In this document: in pieces, positions 45,218 through 55,538 of the stretch
How positions within the stretch are numbered: the stretch's first letter is position 1
Layout of the letters: each line of letters starts with the position of its first letter
Assembly (NCBI GenBank): GCA_902597215.1
Contig: CACJWU010000001.1
Location: 62,001 to 126,000, forward strand
DNA length: 64,000 bases
From: an uncultured Pelagibacteraceae bacterium
GTDB taxonomy: Bacteria; Pseudomonadota; Alphaproteobacteria; Pelagibacterales; Pelagibacteraceae
Direction of reading: 5' to 3'
The notes under the pieces: generated by a model
Told to the model about the DNA's origin: nothing
Seen by the model: only the letters and a program-made list of their open reading frames with translations
Databases searched by the model: none
Made by a program: the position numbers and the translations under genes

Positions 45218-46473
45218 TAGTGTGCCACTGCTGCTGCACCATGTTCATCAACAAGATCTCCACTTACAAATCTATTAATATTAAAAGCAGCGTTTAATTT
45301 ATGTGGTTCATCGTTCGCAATAGTATGTGCAAATAAATCTCCAGAACCAGGCGTTGCCTTAAATCCTCCAGTTCCCCAACCACAATTAAAATATAATCCT
45401 TTAATAGAAGTTTTACTAATAATTGGACTTGCATCTGGACATATATCTACAATTCCGCCCCATTGTCTCAACATTTTCATTCTACTAAATATTGGATATA
45501 ATTCTAAAATTGCATTTAAAGTGCCTTCTACTATATCATGACTTCCTTTTTGAGAATAAGATACATAATCATCAGTACCTGCTCCAATTACTAATTCACC
45601 TTTATCTGATTGGCTTACATAAGCATGAACAGCATTTGACATTACTACAGTATCAATTATAGGTTTAACAGGTTCTGATACTAAAGCCTGAAGTGGTTTA
45701 CTCTCTAAAGGTAATTTAAGTCCAGCCATATTTGCAATTACACTTGAATGGCCAGCTGCAACAACTCCAATTTTTTTTGTTTTAATAAATCCCTTTGTTG
45801 TTTCAATTCCCTCAACACTATCACCATTTCTTTTTATACCTTTAACCTCGCAATTTTGAATGATATCTACACCCATTTTATCAGCACATCTAGCATAACC
45901 CCAAGCTACAGCATCATGTCGCGCTGTACCAGCTCGTCTTTGAAGAGTTCCACCTAAAACTGGATATCTAATATCGGGAGACGTATTTATAATTGGACAA
46001 AATTTTTTTACTTGTTCAGTATTTAAATAAATAGCGTCAATTCCGTTTAACCTATTAGCATGCGTTCTTCTTTTTAAATCTCTTACGTCCTGCAAGTTAT
46101 GAGCAAGATTCATAACTCCTCTTTGACTAAACATTACATTGTAATTTAATTCTTGTGATAAACCCTCCCAAATCTTTAAAGCATGATCATAAAGACCTGC
46201 ACTAGCATCCCATAGATAGTTAGATCTTATAATTGTTGTATTTCTTCCAGTATTTCCTCCACCAATCCATCCTTTTTCTACAACAGCTATATTTTTAATG
46301 TCATGTTTTTTGGCAAGATAATAAGCTGTGGCTAATCCATGACCACCTCCGCCTATAATTATCACTTCATATTCTTTTTTGGGTTCAGGATCTTTCCATG
46401 CTTTTTCCCAATTTTCATGATATGAAAAAGCATGTTTAATCAGTGAAAATAAAGAGTACTTATTTTTTGTCAT
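45217..46473 (-). CDS. soxB: Sarcosine oxidase beta subunit
   Basis: [58 protein letters not shown]. Confidence 0.96.
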   Translation of the reverse strand: MTKNKYSLFSLIKHAFSYHENWEKAWKDPEPKKEYEVIIIGGGGHGLATAYYLAKKHDIKNIAVVEKGWIGGGNTGRNTTIIRSNYLWDASAGLYDHALKIWEGLSQELNYNVMFSQRGVMNLAHNLQDVRDLKRRTHANRLNGIDAIYLNTEQVKKFCPIINTSPDIRYPVLGGTLQRRAGTARHDAVAWGYARCADKMGVDIIQNCEVKGIKRNGDSVEGIETTKGFIKTKKIGVVAAGHSSVIANMAGLKLPLESKPLQALVSEPVKPIIDTVVMSNAVHAYVSQSDKGELVIGAGTDDYVSYSQKGSHDIVEGTLNAILELYPIFSRMKMLRQWGGIVDICPDASPIISKTSIKGLYFNCGWGTGGFKATPGSGDLFAHTIANDEPHKLNAAFNINRFVSGDLVDEHGAAAVAH

Positions 46474-46536
46474 TATAATGAATAATTACTTTATAAATAT
46501 TGATTATTCAATACAATCAGAAGTGACAAATTTCCT

Positions 46537-46628
46537 GGAAGAGTGGGTGAGAGGCTTAAACCAGTCGTTTGCTAAATGACCGTGCGAGGAAACTTGTACC
46601 GAGGGTTCGAATCCCTCCTCTTCCGCCA
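46537..46628 (+). tRNA. tRNA-Ser(GCU), encoded CCA end
   Basis: Perfect 7-bp acceptor stem GGAAGAG/CTCTTCC, anticodon loop TTGCTAA (GCT at 46571-46573), long variable arm, GGGTTCGAATCCC T arm, GCCA 3' end. Confidence 0.97.
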
Positions 46629-46632
46629 TATT

Positions 46633-48852
46633 TTAGTATAAAGGTTTGTCTTGAAAGTAATTTTTCATAGTGATTGGTTTTTGCTCTAAAATATAACGAT
46701 AGACATTATAATTTTCTAGAACTCTTTGAACGTAATTTCTTGTTTCTTTAAATTTTATCAATTCAATCCAATTAACATAATCTATTTGATCTTTCTGTGG
46801 ATCTTTATTTATTCTTTTCCAGTACCTTACTCTTTTTGGTCCCGCATTATAAGCGGCAATCGCAAATGGATAAGCGCCATCGTACTCTAATATTAATCCA
46901 GCTATGTAATGAGATCCTAAATTGATATTATATTCTGCATCTTGTGTTAATCTTGATTTTGAATATGGAAGCTTAGCTTGTTTTGCGACTAATTTTGCTG
47001 TGTAAGGCATTAACTGCATCAATCCTTTAGCTCCTGCATGACTATTTGCACTTAAATCAAATTCACTTTCTTGTCTTATAATTGATAAAATAAATGCTGT
47101 TTCAGGAATTTTTCTTCCATTAATAAATTTTGGAGTACTTATTATAGGATAATTGTAGGTATTATGAAATCTTTTTTCGTAAGATGCTATTTTTGCTATT
47201 TGAATTGCAAAATCAAATCTATCAATATCAGTTGCCAATTCAGCAGCTAAGATTTCACTTCCATTATTTATATTATCATTTGCAAGATGTCTAAGTATAT
47301 GTTTCGCATATTTATCTTGTTTTAACTCATCAAGAAGATAAATTAATTTGACTAATTCTTTTTTAAAAAAATAATCTCTATATTCTTTTGTAACCTTCAT
47401 ATCTTTTGGGAGTTCAAAAGTTTTGTTTGGATTAAGCTCCATAAAAGCTAATTGCCCATAGTAAGTCGTTAGATAAATAGCAGCTTTTTCAAACCATTGT
47501 ATAGCTAAATCTTGTTTATTTAATTTTTGATAAGTTTTAGCTAACCAATACGCTCCTCTAGATGTACTTATTGGATATCCAACATTATAATAAAAGTTTT
47601 CAAAATGATCTTTTGCTAACAAAGGATCATTTAAAAAACTTAGAGCGATCCATCCACTCATCCATTCGGCAGCAACATATTCTGGTCCATCACTTAATGC
47701 GTGTTTACTTGCAACTTTATAAGCTAGTTCATATTGTTTTTTATATATAAGAGATCTTGAAATAATTTCTCTTTCAATCCACCATTTGTCTGGTCTTACT
47801 AAATAAGTTTTAGTATTTTTTATTTTAAGTAATATTTCTAGAGAACTATCAACTCTTCCTCTTTTTCTCCTCCATTTCAGTCTGTCATAATTTAATCCAG
47901 CGTCATCTTTAAATTTTTGTGGGACTCTTGATATGGCATTATCAACACCATAAGATTTACTCATTAATAGTTGTCTAGCTGTGTATAATAATTCATAATC
48001 TTTAGGTAAATATCTTAGTAGTCTTTTTAAATCCCAATATTTATTATTCCATGCTAAATAATCAGCTCTTTTGATATAATCTTCTATATTTAGGTACTTT
48101 TTAAATTTTTTTCTATAAAACTTAAGTTCTGATCTACTTAATTCAGCTCGTATCCATCCTTTTTTAATAAGAAAGACTCCTTTTTCTTTTTCACCATTAA
48201 GTATAAAACTTTCACCTAATATCATTTCACCAAATCCACTTAAAGGTTCATTTGAACCAAACCAATCAATAATCTTTTTTGGAGAAATTGATTTAGTAGA
48301 AAGTTTATGTTCTGCCAAATATTTGATTCTACCAATTCTTGGATAATTTTCATTATTGTCAATGAATGTTTTATAATCATAAAAAGAAGCCTTGTTTCCT
48401 TTTGTGAGTAAATGTCGCCATTGAATAAATTTATATATAGATTTATCTCTAGCTTTTTTTGCTGTTTTTAATGCATCGGGCCATTTTGCTTGTTTCATCT
48501 CTAATATTGCTTTTTTTGCTAAAGTAAAATCTTTTTTACTGTAGTACTTAGATTTATTTATGATTTCTTTTTTTTCAGATCTAACTATCAAAGGCTTCTT
48601 TTTAGGCAGAATAATACTGAATACTTTTTCTTTTTTTTTAGATTCGTTTGTTTCAGGTTGTATTTTCTCTTTTTTCAAAACCTTCTTATTAGTTGGTTTT
48701 GCTAGTGGTTTAATTATATCAATTAATAATTTTTGTTCTTTTTGGTCTTTTGTTTGAATTGGTTTTTTTAAAGGTATTATGTCTGCTAAGGAATAATTTA
48801 TTAACCAATTAAATATTATTAAACTTATTAAAAATGATAATTTTTTTAACAT
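46633..48852 (-). CDS. slt: Soluble lytic murein transglycosylase
   Basis: IIRQESEFDLSANSHAGAKGLMQLMPYTAK; LGSHYIAGLILEYDGAYPFAIAAYNAGPKRV. Confidence 0.94.
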   Translation of the reverse strand: MLKKLSFLISLIIFNWLINYSLADIIPLKKPIQTKDQKEQKLLIDIIKPLAKPTNKKVLKKEKIQPETNESKKKEKVFSIILPKKKPLIVRSEKKEIINKSKYYSKKDFTLAKKAILEMKQAKWPDALKTAKKARDKSIYKFIQWRHLLTKGNKASFYDYKTFIDNNENYPRIGRIKYLAEHKLSTKSISPKKIIDWFGSNEPLSGFGEMILGESFILNGEKEKGVFLIKKGWIRAELSRSELKFYRKKFKKYLNIEDYIKRADYLAWNNKYWDLKRLLRYLPKDYELLYTARQLLMSKSYGVDNAISRVPQKFKDDAGLNYDRLKWRRKRGRVDSSLEILLKIKNTKTYLVRPDKWWIEREIISRSLIYKKQYELAYKVASKHALSDGPEYVAAEWMSGWIALSFLNDPLLAKDHFENFYYNVGYPISTSRGAYWLAKTYQKLNKQDLAIQWFEKAAIYLTTYYGQLAFMELNPNKTFELPKDMKVTKEYRDYFFKKELVKLIYLLDELKQDKYAKHILRHLANDNINNGSEILAAELATDIDRFDFAIQIAKIASYEKRFHNTYNYPIISTPKFINGRKIPETAFILSIIRQESEFDLSANSHAGAKGLMQLMPYTAKLVAKQAKLPYSKSRLTQDAEYNINLGSHYIAGLILEYDGAYPFAIAAYNAGPKRVRYWKRINKDPQKDQIDYVNWIELIKFKETRNYVQRVLENYNVYRYILEQKPITMKNYFQDKPLY

Positions 48853-48895
48853 AATCTTTTACTATATGAATCTATAAACTATGTTATAAGTATTT

Positions 48896-49777
48896 ATGTT
48901 TAAAGGTTCAAATGTAGCTTTAGTCACCCCTTTTAAAGATAATAAACTTGATGAGGAAACTTATATCAAGTTAATTCATTTTCATATCAAAAATGGTACT
49001 AATGGCCTTGTGCCTGCAGGAACCACAGGTGAATCACCCACATTGAGCCATGATGAACATGAAAAAGTAATTGAATTATGTGTCAAGGAAAGCAAAGGTA
49101 AAATTCCAGTATTTGCAGGGACAGGATCAAATTCTACTGAAGAGGCAATTTCATTAACAACTCATGCCGAAAAAATAGGTGCTACCGGAACATTAATAGT
49201 AACACCTTACTACAATAAGCCTACACAAGAAGGTTTGTATCAACATTACAAAGCAATCAACGATAACACGGGTATTCCGATTATAATTTATAATATTCCG
49301 GGAAGGTCAGTAATTGATATGTCTGTAGATACAATGGCAAGATTGTATGAGTTGAAAAATATAATTGGTGTAAAAGATGCAACTGGTAATTTGAATAGAG
49401 TAGATGAGACATTAAAAAAGTTGGGAAAAGACTTTCTTCAATTAACTGGTAATGATGATAATGCGTTTGAATTTAATAAAAGAGGTGGGGAAGGTGCTAT
49501 TAGTGTAACAGCTAATATTGCCCCTAAGCTTTGTTCAGATTTTCAAAGACTTTCTAAATCTCAAAATGAAAATGAAATTAATGAAGCTGAAAATCTTAAC
49601 AAAATTCTTCAACCGGTACACCATGCTATGTTTGTTGAGAGTAATCCTTCTCCAGTAAAGTATGCTGCTAAATTACTTAATCTTTGCGATGATGATGTAA
49701 GATTACCTCTTGTTAAAGTTACTGATGCTACAAAAGAAATTATTAAAAAAGCCTTGCATTCAGCTAAATTGATTTAA
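48896..49777 (+). CDS. dapA: 4-hydroxy-tetrahydrodipicolinate synthase
   Basis: [54 protein letters not shown]. Confidence 0.98.
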   Translation: MFKGSNVALVTPFKDNKLDEETYIKLIHFHIKNGTNGLVPAGTTGESPTLSHDEHEKVIELCVKESKGKIPVFAGTGSNSTEEAISLTTHAEKIGATGTLIVTPYYNKPTQEGLYQHYKAINDNTGIPIIIYNIPGRSVIDMSVDTMARLYELKNIIGVKDATGNLNRVDETLKKLGKDFLQLTGNDDNAFEFNKRGGEGAISVTANIAPKLCSDFQRLSKSQNENEINEAENLNKILQPVHHAMFVESNPSPVKYAAKLLNLCDDDVRLPLVKVTDATKEIIKKALHSAKLI

Positions 49778-50247
49778 TGAAAAAAAAAACCAATAATGGT
49801 TTAAAAATAATTTGTTTAAATAGAAAAGCTAATTTTAACTTCTTCTTTGAAAATTTTGTTGAGGCAGGAATCGTGTTAAAAGGATCTGAAATAAAATCAA
49901 TTAGGCAAGGTAAGGTTAATATCGCAGATTCTTATGCTGTGGAAAAAAATGGAGAGATTATTTTAATTAATTCACATATAGCATCATACAAACAAGCTAG
50001 CTACTCAAATCACAAACCTTTAGATGAAAGAAAGCTTTTATTAAAAAAAAAAGAAATTAATAAACTAATTGGAAAAATACAAAGAGAAGGTTTCACAATA
50101 ATCCCAACCAAAATGTATTTTAAAAAAGGAATAGCAAAAATAGAACTTGCTATTGCAAAAGGAAAAAAACAATACGATAAAAGAGCTACTAAAAAGAAAA
50201 GGGATTGGGATCGTGATAAAGCTAGATATATTAGAAAAACAAGTTAA
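49777..50247 (+). CDS. smpB: SsrA-binding protein
   Basis: [55 protein letters not shown]. Confidence 0.97.
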   Translation: MKKKTNNGLKIICLNRKANFNFFFENFVEAGIVLKGSEIKSIRQGKVNIADSYAVEKNGEIILINSHIASYKQASYSNHKPLDERKLLLKKKEINKLIGKIQREGFTIIPTKMYFKKGIAKIELAIAKGKKQYDKRATKKKRDWDRDKARYIRKTS

Positions 50248-50725
50248 AATTGTTTATTTAGGAATTGGTTCAAATTTAGGAAAAAAAAAAAAGAATATAG
50301 AAATTGCTAAACTTGAATTGTTAAAAAAAAGTATCAATATTATTAAATCGTCTGGATACTACGAGTCTCTTTCTTGGCCATATAATAATTTACCAAAATT
50401 TGTTAATATTGTTGTTAAAATAAAAACAAGTCTTAATGAAGTTGAGTTATTAGAATTGTGTAAAGACATAGAAAGATCTATGGGTAGAAAAAATACCTAC
50501 AAAAATGCTCCTAGAATTTGTGATATAGATATTTTGGATTATGATAATATTATCAATAAAATAAATGTTAATTTGCCTCACCCGAGAATGGATAAGAGAA
50601 ATTTCGTTTTAATACCGTTATTTGAAATAAATAAGAACTGGAAACATCCAATAACTAAAAAACATATAAAAGATCTGATTTTTTCTTTATCAAAAAAAGA
50701 CATTAGTTCTATTAAATTAATTTGA
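50213..50725 (+). CDS. folK: 2-amino-4-hydroxy-6-hydroxymethyldihydropteridine pyrophosphokinase (track start 50147; GTG at 50213 plausible, exact start uncertain)
   Basis: [60 protein letters not shown]. Confidence 0.92.
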   Translation: MIKLDILEKQVKIVYLGIGSNLGKKKKNIEIAKLELLKKSINIIKSSGYYESLSWPYNNLPKFVNIVVKIKTSLNEVELLELCKDIERSMGRKNTYKNAPRICDIDILDYDNIINKINVNLPHPRMDKRNFVLIPLFEINKNWKHPITKKHIKDLIFSLSKKDISSIKLI

Positions 50726-50744
50726 ATTAATGATATAATAAATA

Positions 50745-52490
50745 ATGTTAAATTCTGAAGAATTAATAAATAAAGTTAAAATTTATAATAAGTTTTTAAA
50801 TCCTGAAAAATTAAATAAAGCTTATGATTTTGCAGTAAAAGCCCACAGTAATCAAAAAAGAGCCTCTGGAGATCCTTATTCAGTTCACCCTATAGAGGTT
50901 GCTAATATTTTAACAGATCTTAAATTAGATAGTGCAACTATTACAACTGGTCTATTACATGATACTATTGAAGACACATTTGCTACTTACGAAACAATTA
51001 AAGGTGAATTTGGAACTGAAGTTGCCGATTTAGTAGATGGTGTTACTAAAATTTCTGTTTTAGAAAATACAGCATCTTCAAACTCTAAAGCTGAAAATTT
51101 TAGAAAACTTATATTAGCAACCTCTAAAGATATAAGAGTTTTACTTGTTAAGATTGCTGACAGACTTCACAACATGAGAACAATAAAAGCTATTAAAAAA
51201 TCTGACAAAAGAAAAAGAATAGCTCAAGAAACAATGGAAGTTTATGCACCATTAGCGGATAGAATGGGCATGCATAGAATTAGAGATGAGCTTGAGGATT
51301 TATCTTTTGAAGTTCTCAACAATGATGCAAGAAAATTAATACAAAAAAGATTAGATGAAATAAAATTAAATAAAAGAGATATTTTTGAAACTTTATCTAG
51401 CGAAATAGATTTATTTTTAAAAAAGAATAAGATTATCTCAAAAATTTATGGAAGAGAAAAAACTCCTTTTTCAATTTGGAGAAAAGTTCAAAAAAAAAGG
51501 GTCTCTTTAGAACAAATTACTGATATAATAGGTTTCAGAATAATTCTAGAGGACATAGATGATTGTTATAAAACTCTAGGAGTTTTACACAAAAGATGGA
51601 ATTGTATACCTGGAAAATTTAAAGATTATATTTCTTCTCCGAAAATAAACGGCTATAAATCGATACATACGTCAGTAATTGGATCATTTAAAAAACCTAT
51701 AGAAATTCAAATAAGAACCAAAGAAATGCATGATTTTGCTGAAAGAGGTATTGCTTCACATTGGCAATATAAATCTTCAGAAAAATTTAACTCTCTTACG
51801 TGGAAAGAATATGATTGGTTAAAAGATTTAGTTGAAATTATTGAAAAAAATGAAAATCCAGAACATTCTTACGAATATACAAAACTTCAAATGTTTCAAG
51901 AAAATGTATTTTGTTTTACACCGAAAGGATCTGTTATTAAATTGCCAAAAGACGCAACATCAATTGATTTCGCTTATGCAGTCCATACTAAAATCGGTGA
52001 CACTGCTGTTGGTTGTGAAATAAATGGAAATAAAAGTGAGCTACAATCAATTCTTAGAAACGGAGATACGGTTAGAATTATTACATCAAAAAATAATTCC
52101 CCTTCTTTACACTGGATACCTACAACAAAAACTGGGAAGGCAAGATCTGCAATTAGAAAATATTGGCATGATAAAGGTGAGAGAAAACAAGAACGAATAA
52201 AGAAATATAATACAACTTTATGGATTTCACTACCTGATAAACCCGGTCAATTAGGTAATGTAAGTTCATTAATTGGTCAACATAAATTGAATATTTCAAA
52301 CCTAGAAATGGTTGGAAAAAACCCTAATTATATTAACTTTAAGTTTCAACTTATTATCCGAGATTTAAAAAATTTTACTAATTTTATTGCAGAGCTTAAA
52401 CAAAAAGGTATAAAATTTAAAATAATAAGACACGAAGATAAAAGAAATGCTTTCACCCAAAAAATCCTTAGATATTTTAAAAAGAACTAA
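50745..52490 (+). CDS. rsh: RelA/SpoT homologue (ppGpp synthetase/hydrolase), compact
   Basis: HD domain HDTIEDT; synthetase GREKTPFSIWRKVQKK...DIIGFRIIL; TGS domain FTPKGSVIKLPKDATSIDFAYAVH; C-terminal ACT. Confidence 0.94.
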   Translation: MLNSEELINKVKIYNKFLNPEKLNKAYDFAVKAHSNQKRASGDPYSVHPIEVANILTDLKLDSATITTGLLHDTIEDTFATYETIKGEFGTEVADLVDGVTKISVLENTASSNSKAENFRKLILATSKDIRVLLVKIADRLHNMRTIKAIKKSDKRKRIAQETMEVYAPLADRMGMHRIRDELEDLSFEVLNNDARKLIQKRLDEIKLNKRDIFETLSSEIDLFLKKNKIISKIYGREKTPFSIWRKVQKKRVSLEQITDIIGFRIILEDIDDCYKTLGVLHKRWNCIPGKFKDYISSPKINGYKSIHTSVIGSFKKPIEIQIRTKEMHDFAERGIASHWQYKSSEKFNSLTWKEYDWLKDLVEIIEKNENPEHSYEYTKLQMFQENVFCFTPKGSVIKLPKDATSIDFAYAVHTKIGDTAVGCEINGNKSELQSILRNGDTVRIITSKNNSPSLHWIPTTKTGKARSAIRKYWHDKGERKQERIKKYNTTLWISLPDKPGQLGNVSSLIGQHKLNISNLEMVGKNPNYINFKFQLIIRDLKNFTNFIAELKQKGIKFKIIRHEDKRNAFTQKILRYFKKN

Positions 52491-53034
52491 TGCTTTATTA
52501 GAGGGACACTTTGTATTATCTTCAGGATTGCACTCACCTAAATATATACAATGCGCAAAATTATTAAGTTTTCCTAATAAAGCTGAGATGATTTGCAAAT
52601 CACTAGCAAAAAAAATTAAAAAAAATTATAAAAAAATAGATTTAATACTAGCACCTGCTGTTGGTGGAATTATTGTTGGATATGAAATTGGAAAAATTTT
52701 GAATAAAGAAACTATTTTTTGCGAAAGAGTAAAAGGTAAATTTGAATTAAGAAGAGGTTTTTCCATTAAAAAGGGATCAAAAGTTTTAATTGTTGAAGAT
52801 GTAATAACAACTGGTAAATCAAGCATGGAATGTGTTAAATTAATTAAAAAGGCTAAAGCATTGACTATAGGTTTTGCCTCAATCATAGATAGATCTTCAA
52901 AAAGATCACTTAAAATAAAAAAAAAAATAATTTCTCATCTTAAGATTGATGTCCCTACATATGAACCAAATAAAATACCAGAAAAATTAAGATTGATACC
53001 AATAACAACTCCCGGCAGTAGATATATCAAGTGA
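52447..53034 (+). CDS. pyrE: Orotate phosphoribosyltransferase
   Basis: TNALLEGHFVLSSGLHSPKYIQCAKLL; VLIVEDVITTGKSSMECVKLI. Confidence 0.95.
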   Translation: MLSPKKSLDILKRTNALLEGHFVLSSGLHSPKYIQCAKLLSFPNKAEMICKSLAKKIKKNYKKIDLILAPAVGGIIVGYEIGKILNKETIFCERVKGKFELRRGFSIKKGSKVLIVEDVITTGKSSMECVKLIKKAKALTIGFASIIDRSSKRSLKIKKKIISHLKIDVPTYEPNKIPEKLRLIPITTPGSRYIK

Positions 53035-53747
53035 AAAGATTAGGTGTAAATATAGATCATGTCGCTACTTTGAGAAATGCAAGAGGTGAGTCTCATCCTG
53101 ATCCAACAAATGCTGCAAAAATTGTAAAAAAGTTTGGTGCTGACTCAATTACAATACATTTAAGAGAAGATAGAAGACATATTAATGATTTAGATGCTAA
53201 GAAAATATGCTCTATAAAAGGTTTATTGGTAAATTTAGAAATTTCAACAAATGATGAAATCGTAAAAAAAGCTTTAAAAATTAAACCTAATTATGTGTGT
53301 ATTGTTCCTGAAAATAGAAAAGAAATTACTACAGAAGGTGGTTTAGATTTGATTAAAAATAAAAAGAAAATAGAAAACATTATTCTCAGATTTAAAAAAA
53401 AAAGAATTAGAACAAGTCTATTTATCAATCCTTCTAAAAAAGATATTGTTTATGCAAAGAAATTAAATGCAGATTGTATAGAAATACACACCGGAAAATT
53501 TTCAAATCTAATAAAATCAAAAAAAAATTATTTGAATGAATTCAGTAAAATTAGAAAAAGTGTCAAATTAGCTGATAAACTAGGCATCGAAGTACATGCG
53601 GGTCACGGACTTGATTATAAATCTACAAAACTCTTAAGTAAAATTAGTGAAATACAAGAATTCAATATTGGCCATTTTTTAATTGGAGAATCGGTTATTT
53701 ACGGAATTAAAAAAGTAATAATGAATTTTAAAAAAATAATCAAATAA
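53031..53747 (+). CDS. pdxJ: Pyridoxine 5'-phosphate synthase (GTG start)
   Basis: RLGVNIDHVATLRNARGESHPDPTNAA; ITIHLREDRRHI; EVHAGHGLDY. Confidence 0.97.
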   Translation: MKRLGVNIDHVATLRNARGESHPDPTNAAKIVKKFGADSITIHLREDRRHINDLDAKKICSIKGLLVNLEISTNDEIVKKALKIKPNYVCIVPENRKEITTEGGLDLIKNKKKIENIILRFKKKRIRTSLFINPSKKDIVYAKKLNADCIEIHTGKFSNLIKSKKNYLNEFSKIRKSVKLADKLGIEVHAGHGLDYKSTKLLSKISEIQEFNIGHFLIGESVIYGIKKVIMNFKKIIK

Positions 53748-53748
53748 A

Positions 53749-54132
53749 ATGAAAATATTAGGTATTGGATTGGATATTGTTGATAATAGAAGAGTTAAAT
53801 CTCTAATTAAAAATAAAAATTTTATAAATAGAGCTTTTAGTAAAAATGAAATAAAATATTCAAAAAAGACCATTAATAAGACTAGTTATTTTTCAAAAAG
53901 ATTTGCTGCAAAAGAGTCATTTGTAAAAGCTCTGGGGACTGGTTTTAGAAAAAATGTTAATTTAAAAGATATAGAAATTTTGAATGATAATTTAGGAAAG
54001 CCATACTATTTTAAATCTAAAAAAATAAATACAATTATAAAAGAAAGATTTAAGATTGATAAATATAATTTATTTTTATCAATTTCTGATGAAAAAGAAT
54101 ATTCAGCAGCATTTACAATTTTACAAAATTAA
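53749..54132 (+). CDS. acpS: Holo-[acyl-carrier-protein] synthase
   Basis: ILGIGLDIVDNRRVK; FAAKESFVKALGTGFR; NLFLSISDEKEYSAA. Confidence 0.96.
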   Translation: MKILGIGLDIVDNRRVKSLIKNKNFINRAFSKNEIKYSKKTINKTSYFSKRFAAKESFVKALGTGFRKNVNLKDIEILNDNLGKPYYFKSKKINTIIKERFKIDKYNLFLSISDEKEYSAAFTILQN

Positions 54133-54135
54133 ATA

Positions 54136-54867
54136 ATGTTAAGTAAAGAATTTATTATTGAAAATTTAAAAACACTGATTTATGCTTTAATTATAGCTGT
54201 AATAATTAGATCATTATTAATTCAGCCTTTTTATATACCATCATCATCAATGGAGCCAAATTTATTAATTGGTGATAGAATTTTCGTTTCTAAATACTCA
54301 TATGGTTATAGCAAACATTCATTTCCATTTAGTCCTCCAATTTTTAAAAATAGAATATTTTCCAAAAATCCACAAAGGGGTGACGTTGTAGTGTTTAAAA
54401 CACCTGCTGATAATAGAACAGATTATATAAAAAGACTAATAGGTATTCCTGGTGATAGAATACAATTTATAGACTCAAATTTGTATTTGAATAATAGTGA
54501 AATAATTAAATCAAAAATTTCTTCAAAAGATAAGATATATTGTGGCAATAAAACTATTAGTGTTTTTACATTTGAAGAAATCTTACCAAATAACGTAAAA
54601 TTTAAAACAGTTTATTTAAAAAATGACACGCTAAGCAATTCTGACCCATTTATTGTACCGGAAGATCACTATTTTTATTTAGGAGATAACAGAGATTGTT
54701 CTAAAGATAGCAGATTTTTATCAAGTGTTGGCTATGTTCATAAAAATAATTTAGTTGGTAAAGCTCAATTTATTTTTTTTTCTTCTGACAAATCTATTGG
54801 AAATTTTTTTCAATTTTGGAAATGGAATAGATCTATAAGATTTGATAGATTTTTTAAGAAAATATAA
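54136..54867 (+). CDS. lepB: Signal peptidase I
   Basis: IPSSSMEPNLLIGDRIFVSKYSYGYS; DYIKRLIGIPGD; LGDNRDCSKDSR. Confidence 0.97.
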   Translation: MLSKEFIIENLKTLIYALIIAVIIRSLLIQPFYIPSSSMEPNLLIGDRIFVSKYSYGYSKHSFPFSPPIFKNRIFSKNPQRGDVVVFKTPADNRTDYIKRLIGIPGDRIQFIDSNLYLNNSEIIKSKISSKDKIYCGNKTISVFTFEEILPNNVKFKTVYLKNDTLSNSDPFIVPEDHYFYLGDNRDCSKDSRFLSSVGYVHKNNLVGKAQFIFFSSDKSIGNFFQFWKWNRSIRFDRFFKKI

Positions 54868-54869
54868 TT

Positions 54870-55538
54870 ATGGTAATTAATTATACAAGCTTAGAAAAAA
54901 AATTAAAAATTGCTTTTAAAAATAAAAATTTACTTATAAAATCTTTAACTCACAAAAGTTTTGATAAGGATAATAATAACGAAAAAATTGAGTTTTTAGG
55001 CGATAGAGTTTTGGGATTGATCATTGCCAAAAGATTATTAGAAATTTATCCTAACGAAAAAGAAGGTATCCTTGACAAAAAATTTGCCTCATTAGTAAAT
55101 AAAAAAACATGCTTAAATATTGCAAAAAAACTACAGCTAGAGAAATATATCTTAACATTTGATTTTAAAAAAAAAAATTTTCAAATTGAAGATAAGGTTT
55201 TAGCTGATTGTTGTGAAGCATTAATAGGTTCAATTTATTTAGATAAAGGTTTCCAAATAGTTGAAAAAAAAATATTAGATTTATGGGATGATCATATTAA
55301 AAAAAGTGTAATTACTCAAATAGATGCTAAGACAAAATTACAAGAATTTTCTTTAAAAAAATTCAAAAAACTTCCCACATATAATCTTATATCCAACACT
55401 GGTCCTAGACATAAACCTGTTTTTAAAGTTGGAGTAAAATTAATAAATACTAAATTATTTATTTCTAAAGGAAAATCAAAAAAAGAAGCAGAACAAAATG
55501 CTGCAATACTATGCTTAAACCAAATGAAAATTAAATGA
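54870..55538 (+). CDS. rnc: Ribonuclease III
   Basis: NEKIEFLGDRVLGLIIAKRL; LADCCEALIGSIYLDKGF; C-terminal dsRBD. Confidence 0.97.
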   Translation: MVINYTSLEKKLKIAFKNKNLLIKSLTHKSFDKDNNNEKIEFLGDRVLGLIIAKRLLEIYPNEKEGILDKKFASLVNKKTCLNIAKKLQLEKYILTFDFKKKNFQIEDKVLADCCEALIGSIYLDKGFQIVEKKILDLWDDHIKKSVITQIDAKTKLQEFSLKKFKKLPTYNLISNTGPRHKPVFKVGVKLINTKLFISKGKSKKEAEQNAAILCLNQMKIK

